Source of the DNA: JBGCDD01 sp045105075
GTDB taxonomy: Bacteria; Pseudomonadota; Alphaproteobacteria; Rhodobacterales; Rhodobacteraceae
Assembly: GCA_045105075.1 (NCBI GenBank)
Contig: JBGCDD010000064.1
Span: 1 to 44,006 of the forward strand
Direction: 5' to 3'
DNA: 44,006 nt
In this document: piece after piece, positions 26,262 to 33,041 of the stretch
Layout of the letters: each line of letters starts with the position of its first letter
How positions within the stretch are numbered: the stretch's first letter is position 1
Notes under the pieces: generated by a model
What the model was told of the DNA's origin: nothing
The model's input: only the letters and a program-made list of their open reading frames with translations
The model's database searches: none
Translations under genes and position numbers: made by a program

Positions 26262-27340
26262 CGCTTCCTGACACAATGCAGGCGATGGTTTTGACCGGCC
26301 ACGGCGATATGGACATGTATCAGTGGCGCGAAGACTGGCCCGTGCCCACCGCAGCCCCCGGCGAGGTCGTCATCCGGGTTGGCGCCTGCGGGTTGAACAA
26401 CACCGATGTGAACACCCGCGTGGGCTGGTATTCCAAAACGGTCGAGCAAGCCACCAGCGGCACCGGCTTTCAGGAACCGTCGCAGGAAGACCCCAGCTGG
26501 GGCGGTGCGCCTTTGGCCTTTCCGCGCATTCAGGGCGCCGATGTGGTGGGCGAAGTTGTGGCGCTGGGCGAAGGCGCGGATGCCGGGCTGCTGGGCCAGC
26601 GCGTGATGGTGGATTGCTGGCTGCGCGACTGGAATGCGCCGATGGATCGCAACCGTACCGGGTATTTTGGCAGCGAATGTAATGGCGGTTTTGCGCAATT
26701 CACGTCGGTGGATGCCCGTAATGTCGCGATCATCCGATCAACGCTCAGCGACGCCGAGCTGGCAACCTTTTCGTGCTCTTATTCCACCGCCGAGGGCATG
26801 TTGTCCCGCGCGGCGGTGTCTGGCGATGACACTGTTTTGATCCCCGGCGCGTCGGGCGGGGTCGGCGGCGCGCTGATCCAGTTGGCCAAACGGCGCGGCG
26901 CGCGGGTGATCGCCATGGCATCGCCTGCCAAACACGCCGAAGTTGCCAAATTGGCCCCCGATCTGATCCTGCCGCGCGCGCCAGATGATCTGGTCACCGC
27001 GCTCAAGGGCGAAAAGATCACCGTGGTCGCCGATGTTGTGGGCGGTGACGCCTGGCCCGGCCTGATCGATGTGCTGGAACGCGGCGGGCGCTATACCTGT
27101 TCGGGTGCGATTGCCGGGCCGATGGTGTCGCTTGATCTGCGCACGCTTTACTTGCGCGATCTGACTTTTACCGGCTCGACCGTGATTGCGCCGCACGTGT
27201 TTGGGGATCTGGTGTCCTACATCGAACGCGATGAAATCAAACCCGTGGTTGCCGCCACCTATCCGTTGCAGGACCTTTGCGCGGCGCAAGCTGCGTTCAT
27301 CGACAAAGTGCACACCGGCAATATCGTGGTGCTGCCGTGA
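26258..27340 (+). CDS. MDR-superfamily NAD(P)-dependent oxidoreductase (quinone-reductase/acryloyl-CoA-reductase-like)
   Basis: This 360-residue medium-chain dehydrogenase/reductase has an N-terminal GroES-like fold (PAAPGEVVIRVGACGLNNTD) and a cofactor fold with the GASGGVGGALIQLAKRRGA signature. The GHE zinc motif of true alcohol dehydrogenases is not present, so it is probably a zinc-free reductase of the QOR type. In DMSP-degrading roseobacters an MDR enzyme, AcuI, reduces acryloyl-CoA; whether this protein does that cannot be told from sequence. It starts in a 4-base overlap (ATGA) and ends in another (GTGA) with the cupin gene. Confidence 0.9.
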   Translation: MTLPDTMQAMVLTGHGDMDMYQWREDWPVPTAAPGEVVIRVGACGLNNTDVNTRVGWYSKTVEQATSGTGFQEPSQEDPSWGGAPLAFPRIQGADVVGEVVALGEGADAGLLGQRVMVDCWLRDWNAPMDRNRTGYFGSECNGGFAQFTSVDARNVAIIRSTLSDAELATFSCSYSTAEGMLSRAAVSGDDTVLIPGASGGVGGALIQLAKRRGARVIAMASPAKHAEVAKLAPDLILPRAPDDLVTALKGEKITVVADVVGGDAWPGLIDVLERGGRYTCSGAIAGPMVSLDLRTLYLRDLTFTGSTVIAPHVFGDLVSYIERDEIKPVVAATYPLQDLCAAQAAFIDKVHTGNIVVLP

Positions 27341-27765
27341 CACCTGCCTCATTTGACCATCTGTTGGACCAAGCCCGCGCGCTGCACGCAACCCATGCAG
27401 GCGTCGCTGATTTTTGCGACCTTCTAAGTGACCTGACGCCCCAACCCATCGCGCCCTACCGGATCGGAGCCGTCGAATTGCAGCGTCGCGAGACCATGTT
27501 GATCGGCGACGACCACGCCGATCTGTGTGCCGCCTTTGTCGCCGCCAACCCGGATGCCCATTGGCGGGAAACCGACAATGCCACCGACATTGGCGACGAT
27601 TTTCTCAGCCGCTTTGGCTGTTATTGTCTGATCGGGCAGGTGTCGTTTCATGCCAGCACCTGGCCCCATGCGATGCAAACCCTCGATCACCCAGTGATGG
27701 CCTATGTGATCTGGCGCAACACTCTGGGCATTTGCCCGGTTCAAAGCCCCGGATGGGCCACTTGA
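27337..27765 (+). CDS. Shortened DddQ-like cupin (DMSP lyase family), probably lacking its metal site
   Basis: The GTG at 27337 overlaps the MDR stop (GTGA) and gives 142 residues; no better start fits. The N-terminal two thirds (FDHLLDQARALH ... FGCYCLIG) and the C-terminal end (VSFHASTWPHAMQT ... MAYVIWRN) resemble the flanks of DddQ-type DMSP lyases, as far as I recall that family. What should lie between them, the cupin core with the HHH-x-A-x-E-x-Y metal ligands, is absent: the two flanks join at about 27630-27645. Full-length DddQ proteins are about 200 residues, so some 55-60 residues seem deleted in frame. Only the last metal-ligand histidine (in PHAMQT) remains. If correct it is inactive as a lyase. 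Alternatively it is an unrelated small protein. The stop overlaps the next start (TGATG). Confidence 0.6.
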   Translation: MTPASFDHLLDQARALHATHAGVADFCDLLSDLTPQPIAPYRIGAVELQRRETMLIGDDHADLCAAFVAANPDAHWRETDNATDIGDDFLSRFGCYCLIGQVSFHASTWPHAMQTLDHPVMAYVIWRNTLGICPVQSPGWAT

Positions 27766-28874
27766 TGAAAATTACCAAAATCAGCGTTTACCAAAAGGAT
27801 CTGCCGCTGCGCGATCCTTACTGGCTCAGCGGCGGACGGCTGCGCTTTGATGTTCTGGATGCCACCTTTGTGAAGCTGGAAACCGATGCGGGCCTGACCG
27901 GCTGGGGCGAGGGTACGCCGTGGGGTCACACCTATGTGCCCGCCCATGGTCCGGGCATTCGCGCTGGGCTGGAGACCATGGCCCCGGCCATTTTGGGGCG
28001 TGATCCGCGTGCATTGGACCATATGGAGCGGGCGATGGATCTGTGTCTGCCCGGCCATCTCTATGCCAAAGCGCCGGTCGATCTGGCCTGTTGGGACATT
28101 CTGGGGCAGGCGACGGGCCTTTCGATTGCTGATTTGCTGGGGGGGCGCGATCCCACCGGCACCTGGATCGCTTCGTCGGTGTCCTCGGGCACGACTGATG
28201 AAATGACCGACCTGATCCAAAGCTACCGCGACAAAGGGTACCGGGTGCATTCTGCAAAAGTCGGCGGCGATATCGAGGCTGACATTGCCCGCATCCGCCA
28301 CCTTGAGGCCGCGCGTCTGCCAGGCGAGCGCATCCTCTATGACGTCAACCGTGCCTGGACCCGGCGCGAAGCGATGCTGGTGATGAACGCGGTGGCCGAT
28401 CTGGGCATCACGGTGGAACAGCCGGGCGAAACGCTGGATGATATTGCCGCCATCCGCGCGCGCACCACAACACCAATCAGCGTCGATGAATCGCTGGTGA
28501 CCTTGCAGGACGCCACCCGCATTGCCCGCGACGGGCTGGCCGAGGTGTTTGGTATCAAGCTGAACCGCGTTGGCGGGCTGACCCGGGCGCGACGCATGCG
28601 CGATGTGGCGTTGGAGCACGGCATTCAAATGTACATCATGGCCACCGGTGGCTCGGTTATGGCCGACACTGAGGCGGCCCATCTGGCCCAATCTGTGCCG
28701 CAGCCGTTCCGGCTAGGGGCGTGGTCATGTCAAGATATGCTGAGCGTTGACATCGCGCCGGGGCAGGGCGCGCGCAATATCGATGGCATGCTGACGGTCA
28801 GCGACGCACCGGGCCTTGGCATCGTGCCGGACACGCGCATTCTGGGCGATCCAGTGGCGGTTTACACAAGCTAG
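27765..28874 (+). CDS. Mandelate racemase/muconate lactonizing enzyme family protein (enolase superfamily)
   Basis: ATG 27765, in a one-base overlap with the cupin stop, gives 369 residues. The capping domain (1-125) is followed by the TIM barrel with metal ligands D193 (YDVNRAW), E218 (VEQPGE) and D241 (SVDES). Catalytic lysines are K165 (HSAKVGG) and K265 (FGIKLNRVGG). The two opposed lysines are those of epimerases and of proline-betaine or hydroxyproline-type enzymes such as HpbD and cis-3-hydroxyproline dehydratase. The end of the barrel reads MATGGSVMADTEAAH, where those enzymes usually have a D-[AS]-W-G-G-D segment, so the substrate pocket differs. A role in converting a demethylated betaine product is an inference from the operon. 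Confidence 0.9.
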   Translation: MKITKISVYQKDLPLRDPYWLSGGRLRFDVLDATFVKLETDAGLTGWGEGTPWGHTYVPAHGPGIRAGLETMAPAILGRDPRALDHMERAMDLCLPGHLYAKAPVDLACWDILGQATGLSIADLLGGRDPTGTWIASSVSSGTTDEMTDLIQSYRDKGYRVHSAKVGGDIEADIARIRHLEAARLPGERILYDVNRAWTRREAMLVMNAVADLGITVEQPGETLDDIAAIRARTTTPISVDESLVTLQDATRIARDGLAEVFGIKLNRVGGLTRARRMRDVALEHGIQMYIMATGGSVMADTEAAHLAQSVPQPFRLGAWSCQDMLSVDIAPGQGARNIDGMLTVSDAPGLGIVPDTRILGDPVAVYTS

Positions 28875-28901
28875 ACACCCCACAATCTTCGGGAGACGAC
28901 C

Positions 28902-30176
28902 ATGCAGAAAACCCATTCCCAAGCCGATTGGTTCGAGCGCGCCAAATCAGTTCTGCCTGGCGGTGGCTTTGGCAATTTTGATCCGACCTGTTTCATTCAG
29001 CGCGGGCGTGGGTCACAGGTTTGGGACGAAGACGGGCGCGCTTATGTTGATCTGCTGATCGGCTCGGGTCCAATGCTGCTGGGTCATGGCCACCCCGAAG
29101 TTCTTGAGGCCGTGGCCGAACAACTGCCGCGCGGCATGACCTTCTTTGCCAATAACGCCGCTGGGGTCGAGCTGGCGGAACAGATTTGCGCCGCCGTGCC
29201 CTGCGCAGATCAGCTGCGCTATGTCACCTCGGGTGGCGAGGCGGATATGTACGCGATGCGTCTGGCGCGTGCTTTCACCGGGCGCACGAAAATCGTGAAA
29301 TTCGAGGGCGGCTATCACGGCATGTGCGCCGAGGCACAGATGAGCCTTGCGCCCAAACATCTTGCCAATTTCCCCGAAGCCGTGCCCGACAGCGCCGGCA
29401 TTTCAGAGTCGGTGCGCGCCGAGATGCTGATCGCGCCGTTCAACGACATTGCCTTCATCCGCTCGCTTTTGACCGAACATGGCCCGGACGTGGCGGGCAT
29501 CATCGTCGAACCACTGCAACGCATCATCCCGCCCGCACCGGGGTTCCTGCAAGCCCTGCGCGACGAGGCCGATCGCTATGGCATCGTGCTGATTTTTGAC
29601 GAGGTGGTGACGGGATTTCGCCTGGCCTATGGCGGTGCACAAGAACAGTACGGTGTTACACCTGATCTGTGCACGCTGGGCAAAGTCATCGGCGGCGGCT
29701 TTCCGCTGGCGGCCATTGCCGGGCGCGCTGACATCATGGCGCTGTTTGACAAACCCCAGGCCAAGGACCGCTGGTTGATGCAACTGGGCACGTTGTCTGG
29801 CAACCCGGTGGCGGCTGTTGCGGGGCTCAAAACGCTTGAGATTTTGCGCCGGGGCGATGCTTACGGCGATTTGCGCGCCAAAGGTCAGCAATTGATGGAT
29901 ATGGCGTCTGGAACGCTGACACAGGTCGGGATCGCCCATCAGGTAACGGGCGATCCGACCTTGTTCGAGATTGTGTTTTCCGACACCGCGATGCGCGATT
30001 ATCGCGACGTGCTTGGTGCCGATCATGCCCGCGCCGCGCAGTTCAACCGCGTGTTGATGGCGCAGGGTGTGTTCAAATCACCCGGCAAAACCTATCCGTC
30101 ACTGGCCTTGCAGCCCGAAGATTTTGCGGTGTGCGGCGACGCCTACAAAGCCGCCGCCCAAGCGCTGTGCGCTTAG
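28902..30176 (+). CDS. Class-III aminotransferase, glutamate-1-semialdehyde aminomutase-like
   Basis: This 424-residue PLP enzyme has the class-III fold: VTSGGEADMYAMRLARAFTGR, the FDEVVTGFR metal/PLP segment and the PLP lysine K261 in TLGKVIGGGFPLAA. Similarity is closest to HemL-type aminomutases. A heme role is unlikely because alphaproteobacteria make 5-aminolevulinate with ALA synthase, so it is more likely a catabolic transaminase of this amine cluster. It starts 27 bases after the enolase-family stop behind a GGGAG site. Its stop is 10 bases from the convergent DUF1127 gene. Confidence 0.9.
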   Translation: MQKTHSQADWFERAKSVLPGGGFGNFDPTCFIQRGRGSQVWDEDGRAYVDLLIGSGPMLLGHGHPEVLEAVAEQLPRGMTFFANNAAGVELAEQICAAVPCADQLRYVTSGGEADMYAMRLARAFTGRTKIVKFEGGYHGMCAEAQMSLAPKHLANFPEAVPDSAGISESVRAEMLIAPFNDIAFIRSLLTEHGPDVAGIIVEPLQRIIPPAPGFLQALRDEADRYGIVLIFDEVVTGFRLAYGGAQEQYGVTPDLCTLGKVIGGGFPLAAIAGRADIMALFDKPQAKDRWLMQLGTLSGNPVAAVAGLKTLEILRRGDAYGDLRAKGQQLMDMASGTLTQVGIAHQVTGDPTLFEIVFSDTAMRDYRDVLGADHARAAQFNRVLMAQGVFKSPGKTYPSLALQPEDFAVCGDAYKAAAQALCA

Positions 30177-30186
30177 TCCGTCTGAT

Positions 30187-30411
30187 TTACAGATAGGCGG
30201 ACTGAACAAACACGTAGTGGGCGATCTCGTCGCGGCGCAATCCGCGCTTGGCCAGCTCGGCGTCACTGAGGTCGGCCAATGCGTTGAACTGCTGCATCTT
30301 GGCGCTGGTTTCACCGATGGAAACCAATGTGTCCCAGATGCTGGTGAACACCGATGTGACGGCGCGCAGGATCGGGTTTATCGCGGGTGTGAATGTGGTA
30401 ACGTGTGCCAT
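30187..30411 (-). CDS. DUF1127 (YjiS-like) small protein
   Basis: This 74-residue protein ends with the DUF1127 signature: FNALADLSDAELAKRGLRRDEI followed by a short hydrophobic tail. An AAAGG site precedes the ATG at a good distance. Some DUF1127 proteins of alphaproteobacteria bind RNA or tune phosphate and stress metabolism; the function here is unknown. It has its own promoter region in 30412-30616 and is convergent with the aminotransferase gene. Confidence 0.88.
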   Translation of the reverse strand: MAHVTTFTPAINPILRAVTSVFTSIWDTLVSIGETSAKMQQFNALADLSDAELAKRGLRRDEIAHYVFVQSAYL

Positions 30412-30465
30412 TTGGGAAACCTTTCTAAACGTTTGTGCTCCCCTCCCTATGACATCAATATAGAA

Positions 30466-30480
30466 TGCTGCAGTGCAGCA
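30466..30480. promoter_or_regulatory. Perfect palindrome upstream of the DUF1127 gene
   Basis: TGCTGCA-G-TGCAGCA has perfect 7-bp arms around one base. It lies 55 bases before the DUF1127 start codon and next to a TATATT hexamer that reads leftward, so it sits where a regulator would cover the promoter. It could also affect the divergent phospho-lyase gene, whose start is 136 bases to the right. Confidence 0.45.
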
Positions 30481-30616
30481 AGCTAGGCCTGAATGCGACT
30501 ATCCGATTTGCGTGTGGTGCAGGGCTTGGGTCTATCAGCGCAAAATCCGTGATCATTGATTGCGCCGGATCGGTTTCATTTGAAAGCTTGTCTGACCGTG
30601 CCAAAGGCCTGATACT

Positions 30617-31936
30617 ATGGTCAAACAGCAGCAGAGATCATATGCAATGGCGGCCCAACCCGAGTCCCTGATGGAAAGACGCGCCCGCCTTTTGGGGCCA
30701 AATGTAAACACATTCTACGAAAATCCGGTGCACTTGGTGCGCGGTCAGGGGGTGCGGGTTTGGGATGCTGCCGGGCGCGACTACCTCGATTGCTATAACA
30801 ACGTGCCCCATGTCGGCCATTGCCACCCAAAAGTGGTCGCGGCGATTGCCCATCAGGCCGGGCAGCTCAACACCCACACGCGCTACCTGCATGAGGCGAT
30901 CCTTGATTACGTCGAGGCGCTGACGGCCACTTTCCAAAACCCGCTCAGCACCGCCCTGATGACCTGCACCGGATCCGAGGCCAACGACATCGCGCTGCGC
31001 ATGGCACAGGCGGTGACCGGCCACACCGGCGTCATTGCCACCGATCACACTTATCACGGCAACACATTGGCGGTTTCACAACTGTCGCGCACCAATCCAC
31101 CGCCGGGCGGGTATTGGGACAACGTCGCCTTTGTGCCTGCTCCCGACAGCTACCGCCCGCTTGATGCGCAAGGCGGCGCGCAGGCTTTCGCCGCTCATGT
31201 GGCGCGCCAAATCGAGGCCCTGAAGGCGCGCGGGCACGGCTTTTCTGCGCTGTTGATCTGCCCCTATTTTGCCAACGAGGGCTTTCCGGATCTGCCGCCG
31301 GGCTGGTTGGATCCGGCAATGAACGTTGTCAAAGACGCTGGTGGCCTGCTGATCGCAGATGAGGTTCAGCCCGGATTTGGCCGTCTGGGTTCGGCGTTCT
31401 GGGGCCATCAGATCATCGGCGTCACTCCGGACATTGTGACCATCGGCAAACCCATGGCCAACGGTCATCCGGTTGGCGGGGTTGTGACCTCGCCGGACAT
31501 CATGGCCGCGTTTCGCTCAAGTTTCCGCTATTTCAACACGTTTGGCGGCAATCCGGTGTCCAGTGCTGCGGCGCTTGCCACGTTGCAGGTTATCCGCGAC
31601 GAAGGCCTGATGGAAAACGCCGCCGATGTGGGCGCCTATGCGCGCGACGGTTTGCGCGATCTTGCAACGCGCCACGACGTCATCGGCGATGTACGCGGAG
31701 CGGGGCTGTTCCTTGGGGCAGAGCTGGTTTTGGACCGAGCCAGCAAAACCCCCGCCACCGCCTATGCCAAACAGGTGGCCAACGCGATGCGCCAGCGCGG
31801 CGTACTGCTGAATTTCCTGGGCATCCATTACAACGTTTTGAAAATCCGCCCGCCGATGCCGTTTTCGCGCGCCAATGCCGACCAGATGTTGACGACGCTT
31901 GACGCGGTGCTCAGCGAACTTGCGCCCGCGCCATGA
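30617..31936 (+). CDS. Class-III PLP enzyme of the AGXT2L (amino-alcohol phosphate phospho-lyase) type
   Basis: This protein has 439 residues from ATG 30617, which has AAAGG upstream; ATG 30647 is an alternative. The N-terminal part (YLDCYNNVPHVGHCHPKVV, LNTHTRYLHE) matches the ethanolamine-phosphate and phosphohydroxylysine phospho-lyases (AGXT2L1/2) much more than ordinary transaminases. The PLP lysine is K278 in TIGKPMANGHPVGG. Such enzymes remove ammonia and phosphate from a phosphorylated amino alcohol to give an aldehyde. The downstream kinase-like gene overlaps by 4 bases; together they can phosphorylate and then cleave one substrate. In some bacteria both activities are fused in one protein. 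Confidence 0.88.
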   Translation: MVKQQQRSYAMAAQPESLMERRARLLGPNVNTFYENPVHLVRGQGVRVWDAAGRDYLDCYNNVPHVGHCHPKVVAAIAHQAGQLNTHTRYLHEAILDYVEALTATFQNPLSTALMTCTGSEANDIALRMAQAVTGHTGVIATDHTYHGNTLAVSQLSRTNPPPGGYWDNVAFVPAPDSYRPLDAQGGAQAFAAHVARQIEALKARGHGFSALLICPYFANEGFPDLPPGWLDPAMNVVKDAGGLLIADEVQPGFGRLGSAFWGHQIIGVTPDIVTIGKPMANGHPVGGVVTSPDIMAAFRSSFRYFNTFGGNPVSSAAALATLQVIRDEGLMENAADVGAYARDGLRDLATRHDVIGDVRGAGLFLGAELVLDRASKTPATAYAKQVANAMRQRGVLLNFLGIHYNVLKIRPPMPFSRANADQMLTTLDAVLSELAPAP

Positions 31937-32883
31937 CACCACAGGTTGCCGCAGCGTTGCACCAATGGGGCTGGGCCTCGGCCCAGGCGCAGTTGATCGC
32001 AGAGCGCGAAAACGCCGTCTGGAAGGTCACTCAAGGGGGGCAAACCTGCGCGCTGCGCTTTCATCGCCCGGGCTATCGCAGCGCGATCGAGTTGCAATCC
32101 GAACTGCATTGGTTGACCCATTTGGCCGATGCTGGGCTGACCGTGCCACGCCCGGTGGCGCAACCTTCGGGGGATGTGCTGGGCCAGGTCGGTGCCCATC
32201 CTGTCAGCCTGCTCAGCTGGATGCCGGGCCAGATGTTGGGGGCCCAGGGTGCGTTTTCGCAAGGTGTTGATCCTATCGCCGTGTGTCGCCAGGTTGGTCA
32301 AACGATGGCGCGTCTGCATGATGCCTGCGATCGCTGGAGCGCGCCGCTGGATTTCACCCGCCCGAATTGGCGCCGCGCGGCGTTGGTCGGCCCGGACCCG
32401 CTGTGGGGCCGGTTTTGGGAGCATCCCCAGCTGAACACCGAGCAGCGCGACCTGTTGCAAGCCGCGCGCGTCGCCGCAGATGCGGCCCTGGCCCAAATCG
32501 AAGATGTGGCCGATCAGGGTCTGATCCACGCCGATATGTTGCTGGAAAACCTGATGATTGAGGGGACCTCGCTGGCGCTGATCGACTTTGACGATGGTGC
32601 CTTTGGCTTTCGCGATTTTGAACTGGCCACGTTTTTGCTGAAACTCGAACCGCGCCCGGACTATCCGGCCTTGCGCGCGGCTTTGTGCGAAGGCTACGCG
32701 GTGCGCCGGCATGTGATTGGTGGCGATCTTGATCTGTTCTTGCTGCTGCGCGCGCTCACCTATCCGGGCTGGATTGCCAAGCGTCTGGACGAACCGGGCG
32801 CAATTGAGCGTTCGCACCGCGCCATTGAAACCGCGCTGCGCCATGCCCGCCGATGGCTGGGCACCCCGAGTCGCGATCCGTGA
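31933..32883 (+). CDS. Aminoglycoside-phosphotransferase (APH)-fold kinase, hydroxylysine/choline-kinase-like
   Basis: This 316-residue protein has the APH/choline kinase fold. The Brenner loop is LIHADMLLEN (H199, D201, N206) and the metal site is LIDFDDG (D218). An N-terminal LRFHRPGY segment holds the probable ATP-binding region. It begins in the ATGA overlap with the phospho-lyase, so it is almost certainly its partner: it would phosphorylate a hydroxylated amine or amino acid that the phospho-lyase then eliminates. The actual substrate (hydroxylysine, ethanolamine, or another amino alcohol) cannot be read from the sequence. Antibiotic resistance is unlikely in this setting. Confidence 0.88.
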   Translation: MTPQVAAALHQWGWASAQAQLIAERENAVWKVTQGGQTCALRFHRPGYRSAIELQSELHWLTHLADAGLTVPRPVAQPSGDVLGQVGAHPVSLLSWMPGQMLGAQGAFSQGVDPIAVCRQVGQTMARLHDACDRWSAPLDFTRPNWRRAALVGPDPLWGRFWEHPQLNTEQRDLLQAARVAADAALAQIEDVADQGLIHADMLLENLMIEGTSLALIDFDDGAFGFRDFELATFLLKLEPRPDYPALRAALCEGYAVRRHVIGGDLDLFLLLRALTYPGWIAKRLDEPGAIERSHRAIETALRHARRWLGTPSRDP

Positions 32884-32969
32884 AACCCAATTTCGCCTGT
32901 CGAAACTGAAACCATGCCCGCCAGCCGGTTTGTGACGTTAGGTTCTGCGCCCCAAAGCGGGTGTCGGGG

Positions 32970-32989
32970 TTTGCGCAGGCGCGTGCAAA
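32970..32989. promoter_or_regulatory. Candidate promoter/operator of the beta-oxidation operon
   Basis: TTTGC and GCAAA form an inverted repeat separated by 10 bases. The left arm overlaps a possible -35 (TTGCGC, 32971-32976), which is 18 bases from a TATCAC hexamer that could be a -10. It lies in the 158-base gap before the hydratase/dehydrogenase gene, whose ATG has a GGGAGAGAG site. A repressor responding to acyl-CoA would fit here, but none is encoded in the window. Confidence 0.35.
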
Positions 32990-33041
32990 ACGGGTATCAC
33001 TCGCGCGATGAAAAAGCTGTGGACAGGCAGGGAGAGAGCAC

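Noticed and set aside
27525..27764. Upstream extension of the enolase-family gene
   Set aside because: It overlaps the cupin gene; ATG 27765 gives the exact family N-terminus and a TGATG coupling.
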